DNA of 64,000 nt from Actinomyces sp. ICM47 (GCF_000278725.1 NZ_ALCA01000125.1:1-64000); one strand, 5' to 3'. Shown: positions 1 to 7,492, numbered from the stretch's first letter. Notes: a model not told the origin generated them from the letters alone. Translations and numbers: made by a program.

Positions 1-2
1 TG

Positions 3-23
3 GTGTCAATGGGTGGTAGCAAT
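3..23 (+). repeat. IS30 left terminal inverted repeat
   Basis: This 21-bp end shares GTGTCA, GGGTG and AGCAAT blocks with the reverse complement of 1055-1075, 17 of 21 positions in total. It overlaps the transposase stop codon at 6-8. The true outer end could be one or two bases further left, outside the window. Confidence 0.7.
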
Positions 24-1019
24 GAGTTGGTTGAATGCTTCTGTGGGGGTGCGGTAGCCGAGGGTGGCTCTGGGGCAGTTGTTCAGTTCGTAGGCGATGG
101 CGTCGAGGTAGGGCTGGTGGCTGGTGATGGGGGTTCCTTTGGGAAGGTAGCGGCGGATAAGTCGGTTGGTATTTTCGTTTGTTCCTCGCTCCCAGGGGCT
201 ATGGGGGTGAGCGAAGAACACCTCCACGCCGGTATCTTGGGTGAGGCGCTGGTGGCGGGCCATTTCCCGTCCTTGGTCCCATGTCAGTGTTCGCATCGCT
301 CCTTCGGGTAGGCCCTGGATGCGGCGGGTGAGCGCATCACAGACCTGGTCGGCCCTGCGTCCCAGTGGCAGGGCCACGATGATCAGGTAGCGGGTGGTGC
401 GCTCGACCAGGGTTGCGCACGCACTGGCCCCATCTTTGCCGATGATGAGGTCCCCCTCCCAGTTGCCAGGGATCATCCGGTCAGCAATGTCGGGGCGTTC
501 GTCAATTAATCGCATGCCGACAATGGGTGGTGTGCGCCCGCCTGCAGGGGGTTTCTTGCGCATCCACCGCCTGGAGGGCAGGCATACGCCGTGCTCGATC
601 AGCGTCTTCTTGGGGTGGGCGTAGATCCACGTGTAGATCGCCTCGTGGCTGATCGTGCGGCCCTGGGCGTGGGGAGAATTATCCATAGGAGCCACTGTGC
701 CACATGCCTCCACGCTCAGGCGTCCGCTGATCTGGCGGGGCGTGCGCCCCTGCGACAAATCAAAGATCACGCGGCGGCGGAGAATCTCATCGCGGTCCAG
801 GAGCCGCTTCTTAGGGCGGCGCCTGGCCACCTGCGCTGCTCTCCCGGCATCCTCGGCCTGGTACACGCCGCCAGGACCCCGATGGCGGGCGATTTCACGG
901 CACACCACCGAGGGGCTACGCCCAATCAAGTGGGCGATACGCGTCTGGGACAAGCCCGCCTCCAACCCCGCCATGATCGCCGCGCGATCCTCAACACTCA
1001 GCATCCGACGACACCCCAT
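6..1019 (-). CDS. IS30 family transposase
   Basis: This gene encodes a DDE transposase of the IS30 family, about 337 residues from the ATG at 1019. The N-terminal region carries a helix-turn-helix of the IS30 type (LSQTRIAHLIGRSPSVVCRE) that recognises the element ends. The C-terminal half has the catalytic core, with the first Asp in NWEGDLIIGK, a second acidic motif in LTWDQGREMARH, and the HSPWERGTNENTNRLIRRY block that holds the catalytic Glu. The frame stays open upstream to 1226, but that extension would cross the inverted repeat and enter the disrupted host gene, so the ATG at 1019 is preferred. The stop codon lies inside the left inverted repeat. The frame shows no break, so the transposase may be active. 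Confidence 0.93.
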   Translation of the reverse strand: MGCRRMLSVEDRAAIMAGLEAGLSQTRIAHLIGRSPSVVCREIARHRGPGGVYQAEDAGRAAQVARRRPKKRLLDRDEILRRRVIFDLSQGRTPRQISGRLSVEACGTVAPMDNSPHAQGRTISHEAIYTWIYAHPKKTLIEHGVCLPSRRWMRKKPPAGGRTPPIVGMRLIDERPDIADRMIPGNWEGDLIIGKDGASACATLVERTTRYLIIVALPLGRRADQVCDALTRRIQGLPEGAMRTLTWDQGREMARHQRLTQDTGVEVFFAHPHSPWERGTNENTNRLIRRYLPKGTPITSHQPYLDAIAYELNNCPRATLGYRTPTEAFNQLIATTH

Positions 1020-1054
1020 GATCAGCCTCCGAACAGCATCACCGCTACACGAAA

Positions 1055-1075
1055 ATTGCTTACACCCTATGACAC
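1055..1075 (-). repeat. IS30 right terminal inverted repeat
   Basis: This is the partner of the repeat at 3-23, read on the minus strand (GTGTCA-N2-GGGTG-N2-AGCAAT). It lies 36 bp upstream of the transposase start and immediately before the remnant of the interrupted host gene. Confidence 0.7.
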
Positions 1076-1077
1076 TG

Positions 1078-1205
1078 CCCCCTCCCCCTCGCGTCTTGCG
1101 GCACTCGCAGTAGAGATGGCGATCACTCGAGCCAAGGGACGGAACATCCCTCCCGTGCGCCGAAGCGTTGACACAGAACTCGTTGTTCGGGCCAGCACGG
1201 GATGA
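1078..1205 (+). pseudogene. C-terminal remnant of a LacI-family transcriptional regulator, interrupted by IS30
   Basis: About 42 codons in the plus frame run from the IS30 end to the TGA at 1203-1205. They read as the conserved C-terminus of a LacI/PurR-type repressor: a final helix with LAALAVEM followed by the closing strand TELVVRASTG, the almost invariant ending of this family. The DNA-binding domain and most of the ligand-binding domain are missing; they would lie left of the window if the insertion is simple. The remnant has no start of its own, so it is a broken gene. The two LacI-type operator palindromes just downstream (1224-1244 and 1349-1369) fit this reading. Confidence 0.8.
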
Positions 1206-1223
1206 ACGAACAGTCGAAGACAA

Positions 1224-1244
1224 CATAATGCAAGCGTTTGTATT
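1224..1244 (+). promoter_or_regulatory. LacI-family operator, site 1
   Basis: The site has a near-palindromic core CAAGCGTTTG within a 21-bp block. The block matches the reverse complement of 1349-1369 at 20 of 21 positions. Cores of the form CAAACGTTTG are typical of LacI-family operators. It begins 19 bp after the stop codon of the LacI remnant, the usual place for operators that control the next gene. Confidence 0.6.
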
Positions 1245-1348
1245 CCGTATGCACAGGCGACAGTTGTATACAGTTTTCTTACATGCAGCCTCAGCCGCGG
1301 CGCGAACGTCTTACAGTGTTCCGATGAAAACCGTGGGCACAGACCCTT

Positions 1349-1369
1349 AATACAAACGTTTGCATTATG
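1349..1369 (-). promoter_or_regulatory. LacI-family operator, site 2
   Basis: The core CAAACGTTTG is a perfect palindrome. The full block is an inverted copy of 1224-1244 with one mismatch, and the copies start 125 bp apart. Paired operators flanking a promoter are common for LacI-family repressors that loop DNA. No intact target gene follows. Confidence 0.6.
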
Positions 1370-1732
1370 CCTTGATTCATATTGGTGGCGCGGCAATGCC
1401 ACCGTTATCACGCCTGGAAGGTCGATGTGCCAATTTGTTGCATAGGCCTTGCGACGGCTCTACAGGCGCGTAGGCAGCTGACTCCCGCGCTGACTGCATA
1501 CCGGTTTGCGACCACGGCTCTCCCGCCGCGCAGTCCTGGAGAAACATATACGATGTCGCCTACGAGCATCATGCGAAGACCATAAATGACGACCGCCGCG
1601 CTCCGAGACCTGCCTCGCACCCAAGGGTAGGCCCAACGCAACAGGCTCCTAGAACTGCTCCTGTAAGAGGCGGACTATGGCATCGCTGACACATAACAAT
1701 AAGCAGTGATCAGCCATTGCTGCATACTTATA

Positions 1733-1750
1733 CATGAATATATATTCATG
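1733..1750. repeat. Perfect 18-bp AT-rich palindrome
   Basis: CATGAATATATATTCATG reads the same on both strands. It is directly followed by repeated GCAT/ATGC elements (1754-1780) whose layout, GCATTATGC, 8 bases, then GCATG, resembles the motif upstream of the two binding-protein genes at 37432 and 38455. It could be an operator or a cruciform-forming site; the function is unknown. Confidence 0.45.
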
Positions 1751-2120
1751 CAAGCATTATGCATGATTATGCATGCATATATTCGCTAATAATTACGCAC
1801 CTGCGTATCCTCAGGCCTTACAGCTACTTCTCTCTTGCACGTGATTACTGTGCTGGCATTTTCATGCACCACTCTCTATCCATAGCTATGTGGCTGCCCC
1901 TCGCGTTGTTGATGACATGACGGAAGGTGAGGGAAGTTACCTTCACAATCTTGTGGGCACGGAATGCATGTGCTCACGGCTGCGCTGACGCGCGAGCCTG
2001 TTCAGCGGCCAAATGCACGACCTGACTCCCCCGTTCTCCAATCGTGCGATGTCACCACCCAAGGTTCTGTCACTCTCTCACGGCAGGACCCCTGAGGCAT
2101 ACCCCCACCCATTAAACTTT

Positions 2121-2160
2121 ATGCCCTCACTGGGTATATACCAATACCCAGTGAGGGTAT
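2121..2160. repeat. 17-bp inverted repeat (hairpin), possible terminator or operator
   Basis: The arms at 2121-2137 and 2144-2160 pair along all 17 positions, with a single G-T pair, around the 6-base loop ATACCA. No T-run follows on either strand, so a Rho-independent terminator is possible but not certain. There is no gene directly upstream for it to terminate. Confidence 0.5.
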
Positions 2161-2341
2161 AGGCTTAAGCGCCCTCACACGACCAGCTGCCCGGGGAACG
2201 TCACTTAGGAAACCGAGCGAACGACGACGATGCAGCACTGTTCAATCGGCGATAACTGTGTTGACAAGTTCCTCCCTTTCTCGCTTGTCATGCTGCGAGA
2301 CACGTATGTGACAGTTCTTCTTCCTGCGATAGCCTGTCAGC

Positions 2342-2881
2342 ATGAACGATTCTAAGCTCATGTCCTTCAACGCCGATGTGACAACCGTTGTCCGAGCGAC
2401 CGACTACTCCGACGAGATCACCCGCGAACGCCTCCTCGCTCGGGATGGTTCCGAGCATATGGGGCATGCGGCTCTCGAAGCCATGTGGGACCAGCGCGGT
2501 ATCGACATCGCGGGAGGAGTAGGCGGCATCGGGCAGGGACGAAACTCCCTGGACCTGATCGGCTACACCCCCGGTGAGCTGCACATCGGGCACTGCCATG
2601 GTGGAACCTCTCGGGTACTGATCTTTGCTGGCGACGGCCGTGCGGTTCCAGCAGGATCGGCTCCCTCGATTGGGCAACGTCTTCTGGCCGACACGGAGTT
2701 CGTGGAGAAGATGAAGGAGATGCCCGCCCTCTGGAAAGCCGTTGTCTCTGGGCAGGTGGTCATCTACTGGGACATGGTCTTCGCACCCTCCGGGCGAATT
2801 CACGATTGTCTTTTTTCCTCCACGCCCGTCTCTCTGCCCCCCAGCGACATGGCAGCACTCAACGCAGCCATCGGTATCTGA
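2342..2881 (+). CDS. Hypothetical protein, 179 residues
   Basis: I do not recognise this protein. The frame is supported by strong G/C preference at third codon positions, an ATG start and a convincing terminator just after the stop. The product is soluble-looking, with no signal peptide or membrane segment, and is rich in Gly and Asp. A central segment (about residues 57-100) contains GGVGGIGQGR and a GHCHGGTSR cluster with His and Cys. A second ATG at 2360 is an alternative start, and neither has a clear Shine-Dalgarno sequence. An overlapping antisense frame (2288-2803) is the likely shadow. It stands alone between the IS30-disrupted region and nusB and may be accessory. Confidence 0.6.
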   Translation: MNDSKLMSFNADVTTVVRATDYSDEITRERLLARDGSEHMGHAALEAMWDQRGIDIAGGVGGIGQGRNSLDLIGYTPGELHIGHCHGGTSRVLIFAGDGRAVPAGSAPSIGQRLLADTEFVEKMKEMPALWKAVVSGQVVIYWDMVFAPSGRIHDCLFSSTPVSLPPSDMAALNAAIGI

Positions 2882-2890
2882 TGGCAGACA

Positions 2891-2929
2891 TGATTGTGGC
2901 CACCCTGGGAATCAGGGCGGCCACAATCA
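2891..2929. terminator. Bidirectional terminator hairpin
   Basis: The arms 2891-2907 and 2913-2929 form a 17-bp stem with one mismatch and a 5-base loop. It sits between the convergent ends of the 179-residue gene (2881) and nusB (2946), so it can serve both strands. Confidence 0.8.
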
Positions 2930-2945
2930 CGAACGATGCGCCGGC

Positions 2946-3587
2946 TCAGTATTCTTCGAGCAGCTCATCGAGTTCGTCTTCGACGCTGCCTCCATCCAGA
3001 GGCTTGGCACCGGCGGGTAGTGAGCGCGCCGGAGCTTCCTGCACGGGCAGAGATTCACCGTCATGCGCAGACTCGGCCACGGCCTCGTCATGATCAGAGT
3101 CGACGACCGACGCCTCTCCCTCGCTGCCCTGCCTGCGCGACCACGCGGGAGACTCGAGGTCTTTGCGGATCGCGTCCAGCACAGCGTTGACGAAAGAAGG
3201 CGACGTATCGGTCGAGATGGAACGAACAATCGAAATGGCCTCGTCGATGACGATGATCGGCGACACCTCGTCGTTCTCGAGCATCTCCCACACCGCGACG
3301 CGCATAACTGCGAGGTCAACGGCGGCGATGCGATCCAGGCCGGGCACGCGGGCGTGCGCGGAGATCAGCGAGTCGATGCGACGCAGATTATCCGCCACAC
3401 CGGCGATGATCTGGATCGAGAACTCCGGGAGCGGAGTCTGAGCCGCGGTGATGACGCGGCGCTCGCGCAGGAGGTCGCGCAGCACGTCGGGGTTGGACCC
3501 CATGCCGCGCTGGTCGGCCTCGTAGACAACATCGGCCGCGCGCTTGCGGGCCTTGGTGCGCGAGGTGAAGCGGTGCTGCTTCGACAT
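2946..3587 (-). CDS. nusB: Transcription antitermination factor NusB
   Basis: NusB binds the boxA RNA of rRNA leaders with NusE (ribosomal protein S10) and is part of the antitermination complex. Residues 1-145 make up the usual all-helical domain, with the conserved VIDEAI (113-118) and FVNAVLDAI (132-140) segments. Residues 146-213 form an additional acidic, Ser/Glu/Asp-rich tail ending in DELDELLEEY that is not part of the normal fold; 213 residues is long against about 140-170 usually. The ATG overlaps the efp stop codon by one base (TAATG), so translation is coupled. The efp-nusB order is common in Gram-positive bacteria and actinobacteria. It is the last gene of the long minus-strand run. 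Confidence 0.95.
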   Translation of the reverse strand: MSKQHRFTSRTKARKRAADVVYEADQRGMGSNPDVLRDLLRERRVITAAQTPLPEFSIQIIAGVADNLRRIDSLISAHARVPGLDRIAAVDLAVMRVAVWEMLENDEVSPIIVIDEAISIVRSISTDTSPSFVNAVLDAIRKDLESPAWSRRQGSEGEASVVDSDHDEAVAESAHDGESLPVQEAPARSLPAGAKPLDGGSVEDELDELLEEY

Positions 3588-4150
3588 TACTCGGTCACGC
3601 GACCCGAGTACGAGCCGTCGCGGGTGTCAACCTTGACGCGGGTACCTTCCTCCATGAAGAGGGGCACCTGGATCTCGTAGCCGGTCTCGAGGGTCGCGGG
3701 CTTGGTGCCGGCGGAGGAGCGGTCGCCCTGCAGGCCGGGTTCCGTGTGCGTGATCGTCAGGACGACGGTCGCGGGCAGCTCGACGAAGAGAACAGTGCCG
3801 TCGTGCTGAGAGACGATGACGTCCTGGTTCTCCACCATGAAGTTGCGGGCGTCGCCCACGGTCTCGGCGGGAACGTTGATCTGCTCGTAGGTGGACTGAT
3901 CCATGAAGACGTAATCGGTGCCGTCCTGGTACAGGTACGTCATGTCGCGACGGTCAACGGTCGCGGTTTCGATCTTCAGGCCAGCGTTGAAGGTCTTGTC
4001 GACGGTCTTGCCGGACAGAACATTCTTGATCTTGGTGCGCACAAAGGCCGGGCCCTTGCCAGGCTTGACGTGCTGGAACTCGACAACCTGCCAGAGCTGG
4101 CCGTCGATCACCATAACGAGGCCATTCTTCAGATCATTGGTCGTTGCCAC
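3587..4150 (-). CDS. efp: Elongation factor P
   Basis: EF-P binds between the P and E sites of stalled ribosomes and promotes peptide-bond formation at consecutive prolines. The 187-residue length and three beta-barrel layout are standard. The conserved tip loop reads KPGKGPAF, with the functional lysine at position 32. No epmA/epmB or ymfI-like modification gene is seen nearby, which fits reports that some actinobacterial EF-Ps work unmodified. The start is a GTG at 4150 preceded by GAGG. It lies 24 bp downstream of the shikimate-kinase-like gene and overlaps nusB by one base. Confidence 0.97.
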   Translation of the reverse strand: MATTNDLKNGLVMVIDGQLWQVVEFQHVKPGKGPAFVRTKIKNVLSGKTVDKTFNAGLKIETATVDRRDMTYLYQDGTDYVFMDQSTYEQINVPAETVGDARNFMVENQDVIVSQHDGTVLFVELPATVVLTITHTEPGLQGDRSSAGTKPATLETGYEIQVPLFMEEGTRVKVDTRDGSYSGRVTE

Positions 4151-4174
4151 AGTGGTACCTCACTCGTAAAGGAA

Positions 4175-4699
4175 TCAGTAATCAGAGGTCAGTTTACACG
4201 CGCGAGCCACCACATCGGCGACTTCTTGCGGGGTGAGGACGCTCGTATCCACTGTTGTGTCGGCCACGGCCTCATAGGCGACACGAGCCTGCCTCATGAG
4301 CTGGGTGAGCACAGCACGGGGTGCGCCGAGGCCGACAGAACGCGGGACCCCCAGGTTTTCTCGGCGCGATACCGCGGAAAGGTCCGCGGAGAGTTCGACG
4401 ACAACGGCACCCCGGCCCCGCGCGTCGTGGATCGCCGAGGCAGTGGCTGAGTCGAGCGGTTGGGAGGCACCGAGCGTGACAATGCCCTCGTCAAGGCGAA
4501 GGAGCCGTTCAGCTTCTTCGCGTGCAGTGATGGCCAGGCGAGGGTCACGGCCCACGACAAGCGTGCGCATTGAGGCACCGAGGCGCTCCTCCACAGCATC
4601 GTCCGTTTCGCGAAGCGGCAGGTGATAGCGCTGTGCGAGGAGGCGACCGACCGTCGTTTTGCCTGAGCCGGTGACGCCAATCAAGACGATCAGACTCAT
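4175..4699 (-). CDS. Shikimate-kinase-like P-loop protein (degenerate AroK paralogue)
   Basis: This 174-residue protein has the P-loop GVTGSGKT (8-15) and the general AroK layout, including a TDD motif (32-34) that in shikimate kinase binds substrate and metal. The second substrate motif, the GGG run present in the neighbouring AroK (80-82), is replaced by LGASQP here, and the LID segment departs from the family pattern. It overlaps aroB by four bases (ATGA), so it is co-translated with the shikimate genes. It might be a second kinase with altered specificity, a regulatory subunit or a decaying duplicate; shikimate kinase activity is doubtful. Confidence 0.8.
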   Translation of the reverse strand: MSLIVLIGVTGSGKTTVGRLLAQRYHLPLRETDDAVEERLGASMRTLVVGRDPRLAITAREEAERLLRLDEGIVTLGASQPLDSATASAIHDARGRGAVVVELSADLSAVSRRENLGVPRSVGLGAPRAVLTQLMRQARVAYEAVADTTVDTSVLTPQEVADVVARACKLTSDY

Positions 4700-5778
4700 A
4701 CGTCGATCCCGATGGCGCGTGCTGGGGCCACCAGTTCGTTGGGTTCCACTGCGAAAGTGCTCGGGTGTGCGATGCCGTCGAGCAGCACGAAGCGTAGGAT
4801 GCCGCGGCGCACCTTCTTGTCCGAGGCCATGATGTGGGTCAGTTCCTCCAGAGAGCTGCCTTCGTAGTGGGTGGGCAGCCCAACGCGGGCGAAGAGTTCG
4901 TCGTGAAGCACGACTTCGTCAGCTCCGAGGAGCCCGCGCTGAGCGCTCAGGCGCGCGGCGAAGCAGCAGCCGACGGCCACCGCGTCGCCATGGCGCCACG
5001 TGTAGTCGTTCGCTCGTTCGATCGCGTGGGCGAGGGTGTGACCGTAGTTGAGGATCTCGCGCAGTCCGCCTTCGGTCAGGTCGGCGGAGACAACGTGGGC
5101 TTTAACCGTGATCGCGCGGGTAGTGATCTTGGCCAGCTGCTCGCTGGAGGGGTCAAGGAGGATCTCCGGGGAGGTCTCCCCCACGATGCGCAGGATCTCG
5201 GGGTCGGCGATGAACCCACACTTGATGACTTCGGCGGCCCCCGCCGCCAGGTCCTCGCGGGGCAGGGTTGCCAGCAGGCTCATGTCGGCGATGACCGCGT
5301 TGGCCGGGTAGAAGGAGCCGACCAGGTTTTTGCCCACCGACGTGTTGATACCGGTTTTGCCGCCCACGGCTGCGTCGACCATGCCGAGCAGCGTGGTCGG
5401 CACATTGATGAGCGTCACGCCGCGCAGCCACGTGGCGGCGACGAAGCCCGCCATGTCTGTGGTCGCTCCCCCGCCCATGGCGATGATTGCATCCTTGCGT
5501 CCCAGCTGGAGGTGCCCGCAGGTGTCCCACAGGCCGGCCACGACCTCGATGGCTTTTCCGGCCTCGGCGTCAGGATGGTTGGCGGTGGCCACCTCGTAGC
5601 CGAGGGAACGAAGGTGTTCGGCGAGCGCCGCCGCCCGCGCCGAGAGCGGGCGCGCGTGGATAATGAGGACCTTCGTGGCTGCCTCATCAAGTGCGGCGGT
5701 GATGGGTGCAAAACCCAGGTCGCGGCCGACGACGATCGTTGAGGGCTGGTGGCCGGTGACTTTGATGGTGGTGCTCAT
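4696..5778 (-). CDS. aroB: 3-dehydroquinate synthase
   Basis: AroB converts DAHP to 3-dehydroquinate, the second step of the shikimate pathway, using NAD and a divalent metal. The 360-residue length is normal. Visible motifs are the NAD-binding GGGATTD (102-108), the long block PTTLLGMVDAAVGGKTGIN (127-145) and the metal ligands Glu183, His247 (in NYGHTLAHA) and His263 (in WRHGDA). It overlaps aroK upstream and the shikimate-kinase-like gene downstream by four bases each, which indicates a tightly coupled operon. Confidence 0.97.
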   Translation of the reverse strand: MSTTIKVTGHQPSTIVVGRDLGFAPITAALDEAATKVLIIHARPLSARAAALAEHLRSLGYEVATANHPDAEAGKAIEVVAGLWDTCGHLQLGRKDAIIAMGGGATTDMAGFVAATWLRGVTLINVPTTLLGMVDAAVGGKTGINTSVGKNLVGSFYPANAVIADMSLLATLPREDLAAGAAEVIKCGFIADPEILRIVGETSPEILLDPSSEQLAKITTRAITVKAHVVSADLTEGGLREILNYGHTLAHAIERANDYTWRHGDAVAVGCCFAARLSAQRGLLGADEVVLHDELFARVGLPTHYEGSSLEELTHIMASDKKVRRGILRFVLLDGIAHPSTFAVEPNELVAPARAIGIDV

Positions 5779-6284
5779 AACTGCTCCAGGTGGGTGAGAA
5801 TGGCGGTGGCGACGTCCTCGGCGGGTCCCGGCCCGGTGGGCACGGTCAGCGTGGCGACGGCACGGTAGTGGGGTTCGCGTTCACTTCTGAGGCGTCGCAG
5901 CGTCCCGTCGGGGTCTGTGGCGAGCAGCGGGCGATGAGTCTTGGATGCTGTACGGCGCACGAGTTCGTCGTGTGGAGCGTCAATATAGACAACGGTATGG
6001 CCGACAAGCAGGTCGCGCACGGCGTCGGTGGCCGCCGCTCCCCCACCTAGTGACACGACCGCGCGACGTGAGAGCGCGTCGGCAACCGCCTCGGTCTCCA
6101 TGAGCCGGAATGCGGACTCGCCGTCGGTGGTGAAAATATCGGAAATCGCTCGGCCTTCTCGCTCGACGATCAGGTCGTCGGTGTCGACGTGAGGAACTCC
6201 GAGGTGCCCGGCGAGCAGGCGACCGACCTTCGACTTGCCAGCTCCCGGCAGCCCGACGAGGACGATGGGCAGGGCGACGCTCAT
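5775..6284 (-). CDS. aroK: Shikimate kinase
   Basis: AroK phosphorylates shikimate at the 3-hydroxyl with ATP. The 169-residue protein has all family motifs: P-loop GLPGAGKS (11-18), the DTDD metal and shikimate motif (34-37), Arg60 after the GESAFR segment, GGG at 80-82 and a basic LID segment THRPLL. It is therefore the functional kinase of this cluster, in contrast to the degenerate paralogue downstream of aroB. It overlaps aroC and aroB by four bases (ATGA) at both ends. Confidence 0.97.
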   Translation of the reverse strand: MSVALPIVLVGLPGAGKSKVGRLLAGHLGVPHVDTDDLIVEREGRAISDIFTTDGESAFRLMETEAVADALSRRAVVSLGGGAAATDAVRDLLVGHTVVYIDAPHDELVRRTASKTHRPLLATDPDGTLRRLRSEREPHYRAVATLTVPTGPGPAEDVATAILTHLEQL

Positions 6285-7492
6285 GCGCGCTCCCCCACAA
6301 CCTCCAGGTAAGAGGAAAGGTTACGGCGCATCTCAGCCACCGAGCGCCCGCCCGCGTGATCGAAGAGGGCATCGGCCAGAACCAGGGCGACCTCGGCCTC
6401 GGCGATGACGGCACCGGGCACAACCTGGCAGGTGTCGGAGCGCTGGTGCAGGCCCACAGCCTCCTCGCCGGTCGCCAGGTCCACGCTGCGCAGGGCACGG
6501 GGGACGGTCGAGATCGGCTTGAAGCCGGCGCGCGCCACGATGGGCGCGCCGTTGGACGTACCTCCCTCGATGCCGCCTGCATGGTTGGTGGTGCGGGTCA
6601 GGTGCCCATCCGCCCCGCGCACGATCTCGTCGTGTGCGGCGGAACCGAGCAGGGCGGCCTGTGCGAAGCCGTCACCGATTTCGACGCCCTTGACGGACTG
6701 GATCGACATGAGTGCGGCGGCCAGGCGTGCGTCCAAGCGCTCGCGCGCAGTCACGTGCGTGCCCAGCCCCACAGGCACACCGTAGGCGATCACCTCAACG
6801 ACGCCGCCGATGGTGTCACCCGCATGCTTCGCCTCGTCGACGGCGGCCTCAAAGCGGGCGTTGTCAGCCGGGTCGAGGGTGCGCATAGAGGCCTCGCACA
6901 GGGCGTTCTCGTCGGCGGGCATCGGCACCACCTCGGATCTGGCGCGCTGAGTACCGACCGCGATGACGTGGGAGACCAGGCGCACGCCGGCCACCTGCTC
7001 CAGGAGTGCCTCGGCGAGCGTCCCGAGGGCGACGCGCGCCGCGGTCTCTCGCGCGGAGGCGCGTTCGAGCACCGGACGCGCCTCGGACAGGTCGTAGGAG
7101 AGCATGCCGGGCAGGTCCGCATGACCGGGACGAGGCCTCGTCAGCGGGCGGTTACGCGCGATCTCACGCTCGTCACCCGTGCCAGCATCGATGAGCAGAG
7201 CGGAGGGATCAACGGGGTCGGCACTCATGACTGTTTCCCACTTGGGCCACTCGGAGTTTCCAATCCGAATCGCCACGGGCGCACCCGTCGTCACCCCGTG
7301 TCGCACACCCGCCAGGATCGAGACCTCGTCGGCCTCGAACTTCTGGCGTGCACCACGCCCATATCCCAGACGCCGACGCGCCAAGACGCGGCGCAGGTCA
7401 TCGGTCGTGATCCGCAAGCCCGAGGGCAAGCCCTCTATCGTGGCAAGCAATGCGGGTCCGTGCGATTCTCCGGCGGTCATCCATCTCAGCAT
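6281..7492 (-). CDS. aroC: Chorismate synthase
   Basis: AroC makes chorismate from EPSP with reduced FMN and closes the shikimate pathway. The protein (403 residues, normal length) starts with the conserved TAGESHGPAL block. It also has the RPRPGHADLPG motif and GGIEGGTSNGAPI, all of them flavin- or substrate-binding segments of the family. It lies 60 bp downstream of the FKBP-type protein gene and overlaps aroK by four bases. AroA, AroD and AroE are not in the window, so the remaining steps must be encoded elsewhere. Confidence 0.97.
   Translation of the reverse strand: MLRWMTAGESHGPALLATIEGLPSGLRITTDDLRRVLARRRLGYGRGARQKFEADEVSILAGVRHGVTTGAPVAIRIGNSEWPKWETVMSADPVDPSALLIDAGTGDEREIARNRPLTRPRPGHADLPGMLSYDLSEARPVLERASARETAARVALGTLAEALLEQVAGVRLVSHVIAVGTQRARSEVVPMPADENALCEASMRTLDPADNARFEAAVDEAKHAGDTIGGVVEVIAYGVPVGLGTHVTARERLDARLAAALMSIQSVKGVEIGDGFAQAALLGSAAHDEIVRGADGHLTRTTNHAGGIEGGTSNGAPIVARAGFKPISTVPRALRSVDLATGEEAVGLHQRSDTCQVVPGAVIAEAEVALVLADALFDHAGGRSVAEMRRNLSSYLEVVGERA

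Larger units (their letters stand above)
1..1077 (-). mobile_element. IS30-family insertion sequence, nearly or fully complete
   Basis: The element consists of a transposase gene bounded by imperfect terminal inverted repeats at 3-23 and 1055-1075, which match at 17 of 21 positions. The right boundary lies near 1077, because immediately beyond it the plus strand encodes the C-terminus of a LacI-family regulator. The left boundary is at or just outside the window start, so the target duplication, expected to be only 2-3 bp in this family, cannot be read. The element appears to have inserted into the LacI-family gene. A length of about 1.08 kb is usual for IS30 relatives. Confidence 0.85.
1370..2341. 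other. Long intergenic region with palindromes and no supportable gene
   Basis: Short open frames here (for example 1408-1641 minus and 1382-1585 plus) have no recognisable protein signature and no ribosome-binding site. The region holds an unusually AT-rich stretch at about 1715-1800 with a perfect 18-bp palindrome at 1733-1750. Next to it are TTATGCAT repeats at 1754-1780, and there is a strong 17-bp hairpin at 2121-2160. It may be the decayed remains of the gene once controlled by the LacI regulator, but no remnant could be identified. Confidence 0.5.

Noticed and set aside
1408..1641. Possible small gene in the intergenic region (minus strand, 77 codons)
   Set aside because: No ribosome-binding site, no recognisable family and no neighbour to support it; it may be a decayed remnant but this cannot be shown.
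1715..1800. CRISPR-like array in the AT-rich repeat patch
   Set aside because: The repeats are short, overlapping TTATGCAT units without regularly spaced spacers, and no cas genes are present; the RecB-type gene at 14371 is a stand-alone nuclease.
2288..2803. Minus-strand frame opposite the 179-residue hypothetical gene
   Set aside because: The plus-strand frame has better third-position G/C bias, an ATG start and a terminator just after its stop.
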